Shown here: piece after piece, positions 1 to 8,863 of the stretch
How positions within the stretch are numbered: position 1 is the stretch's first letter
Layout: each line of letters opens with the position of its first letter
Origin: Gryganskiella cystojenkinii
Taxonomy: Eukaryota > Mortierellomycota > Mortierellomycetes > Mortierellales > Mortierellaceae
DNA: 32,332 nt
Direction: 5' to 3'
Assembly (NCBI GenBank): GCA_015852425.1
Contig: JAAAIG010000415.1
Span: forward strand, 1 to 32,332
Translations under genes and position numbers: made by a program
The notes under the pieces: model-generated
What the model saw: the letters and a program-made list of their open reading frames with translations, nothing else
The model's database searches: none
What the model was told of the DNA's origin: nothing

Positions 1-62
1 GGATTCCGCCTCAAGCTGCTTGCCTTCAAGCTGAACGAGTTAAATGCGGTGAAGTACCGTCG
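1..62 (+). pseudogene. Fragment resembling a Fanzor/TnpB-like protein, cut by the window edge
   Basis: Frame +1 reads GFRLKLLAFKLNELNAVKYR and then loses sense; a stop follows near 220. From memory of Mortierella proteins, this block precedes the RuvC-I segment (LGIDLGQA-type) of a large Fanzor/TnpB-like family in which an IRTDG motif comes just before it. Only about 20 codons are visible, so the family call is recollection, not proof. The opposite strand carries the tail of another open frame (to 253), so two unrelated pieces meet near 62-66. The remainder of the gene, if present, would lie left of the window. Confidence 0.4.
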
Positions 63-253
63 TTCAATTGATGAAAAGATTCCAGATCCTTTGCTGGCGT
101 ACCCATCAACTCGTAGAAGGCGTTTTTGTTGCGGACAACACGATTATCCGTCGAGTCGAAGTATGAGACTAAAAAGTCATCCAGGGCGACATAGTGCTTT
201 CGCATGCAGTCAAGAATAGTCCGGAGGTTTGTTGACGAGACCGGGACAGGCAT
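26..253 (-). pseudogene. Truncated first exon of an unknown protein
   Basis: An open frame of 75 residues starts at the ATG at 253 (MPVPVSSTNL) and runs to a stop at 26. Residues 9-59 look like real protein (ILDCMRKHYVALDDFLVSYF, then VVRNKNAFYELMG), while the last 15 or so are simply the antisense of the fragment at 1-62. The likely reading is a first exon cut off by a rearrangement around position 65. Upstream on the minus strand (about 270-500) is a pyrimidine-rich stretch that could be its leader. No family was recognised with certainty and no good splice donor is seen before the junction. Confidence 0.35.
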
Positions 254-1202
254 CGCTATGGAAGGCAGAGTCAACAGGGACGACGGGCCAGGAGAAAGGT
301 GAAGCGAAACAGGACACGACTAGACGACAGACGGAGAGACAAGCGGAGAACCAGTGTAGATGGGAAAGGAGAATCGAAGGAAAGGTGGAAGAGGCGATGA
401 TGACGACGAAGGCGACGGTGGACCAGACAGAGTAGTGATATCAAAGAGAGAGCAAGCGATGGCGATGACGATGGAGATGGCAATAGCGGCGGTGAAACAG
501 AAAGGGAATGTCACGGCTACAGGAAACCAACGGCGAAACGAAAAAAAAAAAAAACGGTTGGTGATAGCATTAATATTTTTGAACTTCAAGCAAATAAAAC
601 AAACTAACAAACACAAACACAAAGATACCCTGTACCTTCTTTTTTGGAAGATCCAAGTTCGCGCATAAGGCTTGAGTAGCAGGAACGCCGAAGGGCACGA
701 AAAGGTCTTGGAGGCAGCAAGGTGGAGCGAGAAGACTACCCTTTAAAAAATAAAAAGAGACGAAAAGGTTGGGTGTTGGATTGAAGAGGATCGTCAAAAA
801 TGGAAACGAGGAAAACATGAAAAACACGGAAAAAACGCGTATCGTGGTTTATCAATGAGTTCAACAGCAACGGAGTAGCCTGTAAGTGAGATGTTTTGGA
901 TAAGTTGATAACAGGTGAACTAAAGGAGCTGGTTCAAGGCACCAGTTCGCTGAATGACAACAGTAAACCAGTCAGAAGAGTTGAGCATGAGTCCAGAGTC
1001 GGGATATCGGATTTTTTTTTTATAAAAATCTTACAGATATTTCATTGTCCCCTTAACGACTGAGAGGGATGGGTCAAGCCTAGCGAAAAGCAGCTCTGAA
1101 AAAGCAACTCCAAAAAGCAAAAAAAAATTAAAAAAGAACACGGCTAATGGTGACACACTATCAGCTTGAAAGATCTTTTTTATTGTGCACAGTTCGCCAG
1201 TG
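254..1202. other. Intergenic, no supported gene
   Basis: Purine-rich on the plus strand with A-runs (about 540-553) and many stops. The short open frames here are low-complexity (basic/Glu-rich on plus, Leu/Phe/Ser-rich on minus). A minus-strand stretch at about 655-740 (APPCCLQDLFVPFGVPA) looks slightly protein-like but has no supporting context. The 3' flank of the gene at 1203-4224 lies at the right end. Confidence 0.5.
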
Positions 1203-4200
1203 TCACTGTCCATCAGCAACCCGAATAAGTTTTGGCTTTCTGAATGAGGGCCGGAGCCACAACAGTGGTACTTTGGGAGTCAGGCTTGCACGGACCTTCA
1301 CCTGACGAATCTGTGTAACTGTCTGCTCGACCTTTGCCTTGGCATACTCAAAGACCTCCATCAGATGGGCAATAGAAAAGGCGTTCATGGCGCTTGGGAC
1401 AATATAGGAGGAGGCAAACTTGTGCATGACGTAGGTGGCCTCAGCATGGATCCGCATTGTATAAAATTCAATTGATGGCTCTAAAAAACGGATGTAGAGA
1501 GAACGATAACTGCCTAAGCAACATGATAATAATTATTCTTCAAATCAGACAGCATGAACACCATAAACATACCACGAATAAGAAGGCCAACGACGCAGAC
1601 ATCCCCTTCAGGTTCCAGCAGGAGAATAGAATCCAAGGCGAGCTTCATTTCTTGACCGAGCTGACATAGAGACAATTGGGAATATTAGAGTTAAAAATAT
1701 TTTGCGCATTATTATATAATAGTCGCTCATGATAGATTATCTGAAGTGGCTTTTTCTCAAGTATTACATTATTACCTTTGTTTGATCGTCCCAAATCTGA
1801 CAATGTCCCATATTTCCAACAATCTTCGCTTCTAGCAACACGACGGAGAGATTCTGTTCTCCAACCTGTGTGGTGGTTGCATAATCGGGTACGAGACGAC
1901 TGCATTCGGAGCCTCTAGTCTCATCCTGCGTGGGCGTCCTACCATGTTAACACAGAGTTTAGTTATTACAAAAACACGTCGACAAGTCACCGTGAGAGGT
2001 ATGACCAATATTTACCAATCACTCTTTGTGTATTTCAGCTTGGCAAAATACGTCTCTAGGAAGGGCCCAAGCTGAGACTTTAGGTACGTGTCCTCGTTTC
2101 GTTTTTGGGTGTTCCATAACTGCGCCGTGTCCGCCATCTTTGTTAGGATAGATTTAAGAGAACGATTCTGAGGCGGATCATCGTCCAACATCTGCATAAA
2201 ATCCTCCTGTTTGTTTTGTGACAGTCGGTGAGCCCATATGTGTGCTTCTCCAATGATGTCAAATGACAATGGTGGAACTGGGTCCTGGATAACGTTGCAG
2301 AGTGATTCCCAAGTTTTATCCTCAACCTTTCCTTGGAGTCCGCCGGTCTGGTATGCTGCTTCCACCAGGAAGACAAAGTTGACAGCCCTAGTGCAAAGTG
2401 TTATATGTTCAAAAATTAGTAAGGTGGGCTGTGAGATTGTATTCACTTGTGCAGTTGATTGACCTGCCCCCTTTATACTTCACGGGAGTAGAGTGTGGAC
2501 TTACAACATCTCATGTGGCTCTGTCAAACCGCCGTTGTTCTCCACAATCCGATCCCTGTATACCATCAAGTCACTGCCAATCTCGACCTCTTTGTATACC
2601 CAATGGTGATCGACGTTGGAATCCTGTCTTCCCAGACCATCCAGGAAGTCCCAGGCATACAATTTAGAGGTTGATAGATCGAGATCCTCTTGATCGAAGA
2701 AGTCCGCGTCGACAGGATCAGATGATGGGAGATCTGCTCCAAGTAAGTGTCGAGTGGAATAAATGGGCGGAGAACTGACAGGGATGCAATCGTCAACTGT
2801 CGGTGCTGCTCCATGGTTACCATGGTCATCAGACACTATAATTGAAGACGTTCAGACTTTAGTACAAGTGCATAAATGTGACTTGTCCTACCAACAGTCG
2901 CATGTCGCTCAGAATTTGTAGATGATCCTGTCTGCATCCTACCAAAGTCCGGCCCACTACCATCAGCGAAAGGAGTGACAGGTGAAGAAACGCCAGCTAA
3001 AGGGGCACCAGTTGAGGAGGCACCGGCTCTCTTAGAAGGCACCAGAGGTATAGTTGGCGAGGAGGGTGCATTCAGATTTGGGCGAGAGACAAGCTCACTG
3101 GACGTCGTTGATAAGTCAGCAACCTGGTCAAACAAAGAAGGCTGTGCGGGCATTGCGGCATCAGAGAGGAGAACATCGTTGACTTCACCGTCTGCGTCAC
3201 TCTCAACATCTTCATCTTGGTCTTTGTCATCCTTAGCATGAGATAGGCGTCTCTCATAAGTATCAATGGAGGTTGCAGGAGGAATTGCTGTGGGCAGAGG
3301 AGGAGCTGTTAAAAATATAGACGTTGTCAGTGCAATTGGTAAACTAAATAAAGAAGCAGAAAAGCTCGTCCTAGATCATGTACATATTGTACTCACCTCT
3401 TTTTCGAGGAGTTTTCGCCCAAACTATGTTGTAGTCTCCAAAGCCGTCACGGGGATGCTTTTGTCCAACATGTACAAAATCTATCAGACCGTTGCAAAGA
3501 GATAGAAGAAGATAAAGTCAGGGATCGAGATATATAAGGACATATCGGAGCAGATTAGATGAATGTCAAGAATATGTATGATGTAATCTAGTCAATATGG
3601 GAAGACATATCCAATTAAGAGAGATCGGTACATCATAAGTGATTTACTCTCCACTCACCATCAGCTTTAACCTCGTCTAAGAACGGATTGTGTATATTAT
3701 CCTAGTGGCAAAGTAAATACAGAGGAGGTAAGTGACGTTACAAGAGAAAAAGAGCCTTCATTTTTGTCAGCAGAACACGACTTACCTCGTTCTGATCTTG
3801 CAGTCGCTTGCGAACGTCTCTGGTGATGGAGGCGGAGATGTCTTGTGTTTGTTTAATCGCGTCACTTCGGACAGCATCAATATGGTCATCCTAGAAGACA
3901 AACACATCCAAGTTAGCACTAACACTCTTCCCATCCTTGACTATGTCATGCAACTCTTACAATTTGAGCATCCCGCTCCTCCTGCTTCCGTTTCTCCTGC
4001 CAATATTTATGTCGGGCACTCTTTGATTCATTCCATGACGAGTCGAGAAAACGGTATTGGTCCTGATCTAACTCTTGGACATATGGTAGGATCATCGTTT
4101 TCCACTGAAAGACAGCTTCCGCCTTTTGGTCCGAAGAGAAAGCACCGAAATCGAAGAAATCAATTGCACCAAATTGTTCAAGCGGCCGCAGCTTGATGTA

Positions 4201-4224
4201 GCACTCATATGGACGCTGAATCAT
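1203..4224 (-). CDS. PD-(D/E)XK nuclease-like protein, 10 exons, 713 aa
   Basis: Ten exons join in phase: 4224-3961, 3890-3786, 3701-3659, 3480-3397, 3305-2892, 2835-2505, 2387-2016, 1938-1776, 1660-1573, 1480-1203. All introns are GT-AG and the total is 2,142 nt. The start (MIQRPYECYI) has an in-frame TGA about 18 nt upstream. The N-terminus (1-90) is charged and possibly helical; residues about 165-305 are acidic then Ser/Pro/Thr-rich and probably disordered; 415-535 is a folded region. Residues 555-576 carry PD, 17 residues, then E-A-K (P555-D556, E574-x-K576), the classical PD-(D/E)XK core, followed by a KLGQEMKLALD helix like the family's motif IV. This predicts a metal-dependent nuclease fold; whether it is active, and on what, is inference. 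It sits alone among transposon debris, with a duplicated block upstream. It may belong to an expanded Mortierella family related to nuclease-tailed effectors. Confidence 0.75.
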
Positions 4225-4300
4225 TTGTCTATGTGATCTTCAGGAAACAAGTCAGGACTAAATAAAGTCTGCGACTAAGCCGAGTCTTCGTCAGGTCGTG

Positions 4301-4520
4301 TTGAAGCCAGGGATGACGTCTCCAAACCAGTTACTCTACCAGAAGTATATCTCACCCGAGGTCAATCAGGGCTCCGGATACAATTATGGCAGTGGTATGA
4401 TTAACCAAGACTGGAAAGGGGACTCAATCAGAGCGTCCTCAGACCCCCGATCAACCCAGGCGGAAGAACATTGGAGCTCATTGCTTGACCTTACGCACGA
4501 GTCAATGTCCCGCGTCACAA
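4301..4520 (+). repeat. 220-bp direct repeat, copy 1
   Basis: Begins ttgaagccagggatgacgtc and ends cgcgtcacaa. A second copy of exactly the same length starts 21 bp further on. Copies differ by scattered substitutions (for example cccgaggtc against cccaaggtc), so the duplication is not brand new. Copy 1 keeps an open frame (MLKPGMTSPNQ..., 4298-4525), but copy 2 has an in-frame TAG at the Tyr-Gln-Lys position, so coding is doubtful. Confidence 0.85.
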
Positions 4521-4541
4521 CATAAACCTGTTAAGGAAGCA

Positions 4542-4761
4542 TTGAAGCCAGGGATGACGTCTCCAAACCAGTTACTCTACCAGTAGTATATCTCACCCAA
4601 GGTCAATCAGGGCTCCGGATACACTTATGGTAATGGCATGATTAACCAAGACTGGAAAGGGGACTCAATCAGAGCGTCCTCAGACCCCCAATCAACCCGA
4701 GCGGAAGAACATTGGAGCTCGTTGCTTGACCTTTAGCACAAGTCAATGTCCCGCGTCACAA
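4542..4761 (+). repeat. 220-bp direct repeat, copy 2
   Basis: Same 220-bp unit as at 4301-4520, mostly substitution differences. Together the copies lie in the 5' flank of the PD-(D/E)XK gene. They could be a tandem remnant of a transposon or a duplicated promoter-distal block; no terminal inverted repeats are seen at their ends. Confidence 0.85.
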
Positions 4762-4998
4762 TGATCCCAAACGATAGAGCCAAAGTAAGCCAAAATACCA
4801 ATACTAACCTTGGGAGAGGAGGCGGATATGAGAGTGAAGAATGAAAGCAGGGGATGATTAATGAAGAATGACAGCGAGAGCATGGTACGTTTGCTTCTAT
4901 GACTGCTTTCTTGGTGGGAGGGAGAGACATCGTGCGAGGCAAAGGAGGCGGGCGTAGGCGTGGGAGGGACATTATTTTCGACTAATTAAATTTAAAAT
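4762..4998. other. Intergenic, no gene
   Basis: Contains a purine-rich stretch (about 4815-4960, gaggaggcgg and ggtgggaggg motifs). The only open frame on the minus strand is Pro/Leu/Ser low complexity. Nothing else seen. Confidence 0.5.
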
Positions 4999-5058
4999 GT
5001 CAATTGACTTAGTCAGTTATTATCAAGTCAATTATGGACGGTCAATCAGTCAATTGAC
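4999..5058. repeat. Cluster of GTCAATTGAC palindromes
   Basis: The perfect 10-bp palindrome GTCAATTGAC occurs at 4999-5008 and 5049-5058, each followed by TT. Partial copies (aagtcaatt near 5024, gtcaat at 5041) lie between. The two full copies are exactly 50 bp apart. This could be a hairpin-forming repeat, transposon subterminal sites or an operator-like array. It stands just before the decayed PIN/XPG gene. Confidence 0.7.
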
Positions 5059-5267
5059 TTTTAATTCACAAACGAATTCCAAATTTATCTAACAAGAAAG
5101 CACTCGAGCGACAAAAGTGTTCCATCACGAGACTCGTATCCTGCATCCCACCATTAATACATCCTCAAATACGACTTGGCAACGGCCATACATCAATTTA
5201 AGGCAGCATTTGCGGTCTCTTCAGCCTCTTCAGCCCACCTCAATTCTTTGCTAGACAATTCATCTCA

Positions 5268-5775
5268 AGAGAAGAAGTGCTGGCCGCTAGGCCAGACGTA
5301 CTATTGAGGAGAGCCAACACTCTGTTTCTTGAAATGGAAGCGATTGTTGTAGGAGGAAAGAGGCTCAGCATACAGCATTTCAGGAACTTCATCTTCACAA
5401 GCCATCAATGGCTCTTTTTATTTGTCGACTAACCAACGCATGGCTCTTGCGGGATACTTAAAAGTAAAGATATGGATAGCGGTGGAATGTCCTTCGGATG
5501 CTGATTTTTAGATTGCCTACGACAGTAAAGCTGACGACATTGTTGTTTCGGGAGACAGTGACAGCCTCATCCTTACCTCCATCAAGACTATCTGGAAGCC
5601 CTTGCAAGAGGTGGATATCTCGAGTACAACGTCCCTCAACTATCAGTGGAGAAGTTGGAGCTGTCTAGAACCGACCTCACTGTCCTCGGCATCGTTTGCA
5701 AGAACGACTACGGCTGCAACGATTGGGATCGGCAACCATCAACATGATCATATGGTCTGTGGAAAACGACGGCAA
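5268..5775 (+). pseudogene. Decayed PIN/XPG-type nuclease gene
   Basis: Pieces in three frames together follow a PIN/XPG-I domain. 5268-5434 gives EEVLAARPDVLLRRANTLF and IQHFRNF. 5440-5600 gives ECPSDAD, an in-frame TAG at 5509-5511, then IAYDSKADDIVVSGDSDS (VVSGDSDS at 5542-5565), the acidic XPG-I core, and IKTIWKPL. A shift near 5605 leads to RGGYLEYNV, LSRTDLTVLGIVCKNDYGCN. Another shift near 5730 leads to LGSATINMIIW and ENDGK. So at least one nonsense codon and two frameshifts break it. The intact family is FEN1/XPG-like (metal-dependent 5'-nuclease fold). I recall Mortierella relatives in which this domain is N-terminal to a Fanzor-like RuvC part, but none of that follows here. The region at about 5100-5260 may hold a more degenerate N-terminus. 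Confidence 0.7.
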
Positions 5776-5875
5776 GGTACCTTCATAGCTTTTATTTATC
5801 CACTCTACTCTGTCTCTCTTTATTTTTCTGTCCAAGTTGACACTCAGTGGCTAACATCCCAACACGATTAAAGGA

Positions 5876-6114
5876 CGAAAACGATCGCCACCCCCACCTG
5901 TTGAGAATGATGGCGAAAGAATACGTCGTTGAAGGAATTGAATATTCTCGGATCCGCAGCAAGAAGCTTGAGTGCCTTATCAAGTTTGAAGGCCATGATG
6001 ACCCTGAGTGCACCCCGCAGAGAACTTGGAACATGCACCCGAGGTTGTGGCTGCCTACCATGCTAGGTACCCTCAATGACCGGGCCCTTTGCCGTTGACC
6101 TTGGAAGGTTCTCC
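5876..6114 (+). mobile_element. Ty3/Gypsy chromovirus fragment: integrase tail with chromodomain (decayed)
   Basis: The plus strand reads RSPPPPVENDGE, then after a one-base shift EYVVEGIEYSRI and LECLIKFEGHDDPE, then TWNMH, and after another shift PEVVAAYHARYPQ followed by a stop and PGP. This matches the C-terminus of chromovirus integrases: proline linker, chromodomain (EYxVExIL..., YLVKWKGY, TWEP, then ELVxxYHxRxP) and the KPGP tail. In such elements the chromodomain targets integration to modified chromatin. The rest of gag-pol is missing, so this is a 5'-truncated copy with frameshifts. It starts about 100 bp after the PIN/XPG remnant; the segment in between (5776-5875) may be an old intron or the junction. 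Confidence 0.75.
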
Positions 6115-6126
6115 AAAAGGAGAGGA
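6115..6126 (+). other. Polypurine tract next to 3' LTR
   Basis: AAAAGGAGAGGA lies one base before TGTCA. In LTR retrotransposons this tract primes plus-strand synthesis and directly precedes the 3' LTR, which is exactly its place here. Confidence 0.7.
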
Positions 6127-6127
6127 T

Positions 6128-6592
6128 TGTCACGAACTGTGAAAATCCTAATATGGCTGGCGCTTGTAGTTTTGTTACATGGCTGGCGTATACTTTTTAC
6201 GTGGGCGTACTAAAGAATTATTTGGGAGCACTGCTTCGCCGTGGAAATTTGTTCTTGCCGCCGCTGTCAGATCCTGCTCCTGTTGCCGTCTCGGATCCCA
6301 TTCCTGACGCCGTCCTCGGATATCGTTCCACCATCACCGATTGGACGGTATGCACGATACAGCCCCAACTGTCCCCTTCCCCTGGAACCAAGTCCCGCTG
6401 GTGTCCACAAGTGGACTGCCTTGTCCCTGTCGCTCATTCCTGCTCTGTCTCGTATAAATAGCCCTAGTCTCCCAGTCCTGTTTAGCTCCCCAGTCTGCAA
6501 TAACTTACTCGCATAGTCTAGTCCTCTTGCCCGCTCACTCCTGCTCACTTCATTCAATATATCTTTGTTCTTACACACTGGCGGAGAAAGAC
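6128..6592 (+). mobile_element. 3' LTR of the chromovirus fragment
   Basis: Begins TGTCACGAAC, a usual Ty3/Gypsy LTR start. It contains a TATA-like TATAAATA (about 6453) followed by cagtctgcaataacttactc, which is shared with the LTR at 8111-8483. The shared part fades after ttacacac (about 6579). The exact 3' end is unclear: no TGACA end is present, and AGACA at about 6592 is a guess. U3 differs strongly from the 8111 copy, so the two are related subfamilies, not twins. Confidence 0.65.
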
Positions 6593-6599
6593 ACTTCGC

Positions 6600-7018
6600 C
6601 TAAGCCAAGTCCTTCTCCTCCTGGTACTTAACTATAAGGTCGGGATGTCGCTGAACATTGCGCAAGTTGTGAAACAATCGGATCAGTAATGAACCCATCG
6701 TAGGAGTCGTAGAGATACTACGGCACAAAAGTGAGAAAACGTATGTATGCATCCATCAGGAGTAAGTAGTCAGTACCAAAATAATTATCCGACTTACTAG
6801 GCCAATCGTGTCTCATCCACGCGGTTCGTAAGACATGACTTCATCGTAAATCCAGCTACGTGGTCTGCTTCCGTGACAGGCTTGCAACTGGTATGAAGCT
6901 TTGATCCGAGCAGGAAAAGTTCGGTCAGAGGCGACTCTTCCTTTTGCAGCGCCCGTACTCGCATCGCTCTTCGAGCCTTGCCCTTGTCACCACTGTCCTG
7001 CTCCTCATCTCGGAAGAC
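6600..7018 (-). pseudogene. C-terminal fragment of an unknown protein, 2 exons
   Basis: Exon 7018-6798 follows a good acceptor (AACTATAG) and reads VFRDEEQDSGDKGKARR, then TELFLLGSKLHTSCKPV. The donor TA|GTAAGT and acceptor CCGTAG|T join in frame to 6717-6600 (YISTTPTMGSLLIRLFHN ... KYQEEKDLA, stop). The in-phase junction and sensible protein argue that this was a real gene. The family was not identified. The upstream part is missing: a partial LTR (7063-7167) sits right where earlier exons should be, and another LTR ends at its 3' side. The donor-like GTGAGTAG at the left edge of that LTR piece could let a transcript splice into this exon. Confidence 0.45.
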
Positions 7019-7062
7019 CTATAGTTTTAGAAATTTTATGGTGTCAGATTATTTACGCTTTT

Positions 7063-7167
7063 CTACTCACCTAGTCTGGTCCTCCTGCCTGTTCACTCCT
7101 TGTTTACTTTAATCAAAATATCTTCATTTTACACACCTTACTCAAACCTGCCTGTCAGTCCTTGACA
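7063..7167 (+). mobile_element. Partial LTR (R-U5 part)
   Basis: From about ctagtctggtcc to cttgaca it matches the last ~105 bp of the LTR at 8111-8483 (tatcttcattttacacacc, ctcaaacctg, tcagtccttgaca). The upstream U3 part is absent. The 3' terminus TGACA at 7163-7167 is intact. Confidence 0.75.
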
Positions 7168-8028
7168 ATTCTGGACACGTCCGTCACTGCCTCTGTTGTT
7201 TCCACTAGTATGAGAGGTCAGAGTATCGTGGTCTCGTCGTGTGCCAGAGCTGGGGATCGTGGTCCTAATTTGAACGTCAGACCTGTTTGTACACGAATTG
7301 TTAGAAACATATGAAAAAAAAACTTCCATATTCATTACCATTATTAATGAAGGGTCACTCACAAGCATCTCGCAATCAGAGTTTGCAGATCTGGGAACAT
7401 CTTAGGCGGTAGACTCGTCCTTCGTTTTGCGGACTTCAGCAAATCAAGCAGCTCCAGAAACGATATCTCCACAATTAGCCAAGGGTCCAAGTCCTTCTCA
7501 AGGTTCACGATTCCGTCCATACTGAGAGGAATCATGAAGAAGACAAGCTTAATGCCGATCGAAATGTCGCCAACACTTCGCAGCTTGTGAACAAAGCATT
7601 TAGTCCTAGCATCTTGAAAAATGAGCACAAACACGTCCTCTAATCCTTCAAATAGCTGCCGGAGCTCATCCAAGGCGTGCTTGCCCCCAAAGAGAAGTCG
7701 ACAAAGATCACCGACGTCTTTGCTGTGTTGTGCCACAGAGGAAATACTACAGAAAATGATATCCACAAATTTGGTCGGGCTTGCAAAGAATGATGCAATC
7801 ATATCTGGACTCTTGGGGTTTGACCGCTTTTCTCGAGATCCAGAGGTGGCAACAGATGCCGTGCTAATTCGGATATCAGACCACTTATCAATTGAAATCC
7901 AAATAATCAATTCAGCAATATCAAGGCCATTTCGATACTTACTGTTTCAAGATGCAATGGGGCATTTGAGTAAAGATAGCGCTCAGCATGGGGAGAATGA
8001 ATCGCGAGGTCAGGTCCATTTCGCCCAT
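7138..8028 (-). CDS. Unknown protein, at least 3 exons, last exon ends in an LTR
   Basis: The main open segment, about 7363-7880, reads as real protein (VGDLCRLLFGGKHALDELRQ, DPWLIVEISFLELLDLLKSA). Its donor TGCTT|GTGAGT joins in phase to 7282-7138 (SDVQIRTTIPSSGTRRDHD ... stop). A likely first exon is 8028-7943 (MGEMDLTSRFILPML...), ending CA|GTAAGT. The acceptor between exon 1 and the main part is not settled: GATAAG at about 7886 breaks frame, while a weak CAAGAG site about 70 bp further keeps it. The final ~10 residues (CQGLTGRFE) are antisense of the partial LTR, so the natural 3' end has probably been replaced. No known domain was recognised. Confidence 0.4.
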
Positions 8029-8110
8029 GATCCCTTGGTTCTTCCAGTCTTTACTCGAGACTTAATAACATAGGTTTGCTTGAGCATAGCTCTAAGCCCA
8101 ATCCCGCTCT

Positions 8111-8483
8111 TGTCACCTTTAACGTGTTTGACGCCTTCTGGTCTTTCTCTCGTCATCCTGTTCGGGACTCTATCCTCGCGTTCCGGTTCCCATCATCCAG
8201 CTCGGATCGACATCCGAGATCCAGTCACGATTGCCTATTCGAACAAGCTCGTCATGAACTTGTATCCTGGCGCCTTGTATACCCTGTTATACGCCATTGA
8301 CATGTAAAGATTAGCACCAGTGTCTTTCTCTATAAGTAGCCCTGCCCCGACCCTGTCTTCTCTTCAGTCTGCAATAACTTACTCGCCTAGTCTAGTCCTG
8401 CTGCTTGCTCACTCTTCGTTTACCTTAATCTATATATCTTCATTTTACACACCGTACTCAAACCTGCTTGTCAGTCCTTGACA
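8111..8483 (+). mobile_element. Solo LTR of a Ty3/Gypsy-type element, 373 bp
   Basis: Starts TGTCA and ends TGACA, a perfect 5-bp terminal inverted repeat with TG...CA. It contains a TATA-like tctataagtagcc (about 8330), the shared tgcaataacttactcgc block and the U5 end seen at 7063-7167. Flanks are GCTCT (8106-8110) and GCTCC (8484-8488), a target-site duplication with one mismatch. No internal element sequence lies on either side, so it looks like a solo LTR left by recombination. Confidence 0.75.
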
Positions 8484-8528
8484 GCTCCCACAGAAATGCT
8501 CAAGTACCTTCACCTACATGCGCGAAGT

Positions 8529-8863
8529 TCAAGGGACCAACACTGGCACATAATATCCCTGCTTGAGGTTGTTTGTGGGTAGCTCGAACACCCCTACTTG
8601 CCTGTATACGTAGAGACATTCATAATCCAAGGAGACCGTGTATACCTCGCAACAGGTACCTAAAACGTAATAGATATTCTCAGGGTCAATGCCAAGAGAT
8701 GCAGATTACCAATGAACACAGCAACACATAATTCCATACCTTTGATCGAAAGTCTAATCACCGAGGAGACCAAAACGCCAGCTCCAAGCACGTTGTCGAG
8801 GACAATCTTAAGCATACAGGGCAGCTTTCGTCGGTCTCCATCCAGATTGTTGTCCTTTACGTC
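8529..8863 (-). pseudogene. C-terminal fragment of an unknown protein, 2 exons
   Basis: Exon 8863-8740 (DVKDNNLDGDRRKLPCML ... VLGAGVLVSSVIRLSIK) joins through GTATGG and a TTTTAG acceptor to 8659-8529 (TCCEVYTVSLDYECLYVYRQ ... GYYVPVLVP, stop), in phase. Upstream, an open frame from 9224 to 8889 (MCLKKKNRER ... QPRSWQ) ends at a GTGAGT in matching phase, but the implied intron is only 25 nt, too short to trust. I think this is a rearranged remnant of a Mortierella-type gene. Its 3' end is 45 bp from the solo LTR. Confidence 0.35.

Noticed and set aside
360..668. Basic plus-strand frame (MGKENRRKGG...)
   Set aside because: Low complexity in a purine-rich leader-like region; no context.
6153..6578. 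Open frames on both strands between 6153 and 6578
   Set aside because: They lie within the 3' LTR and have no coding features.
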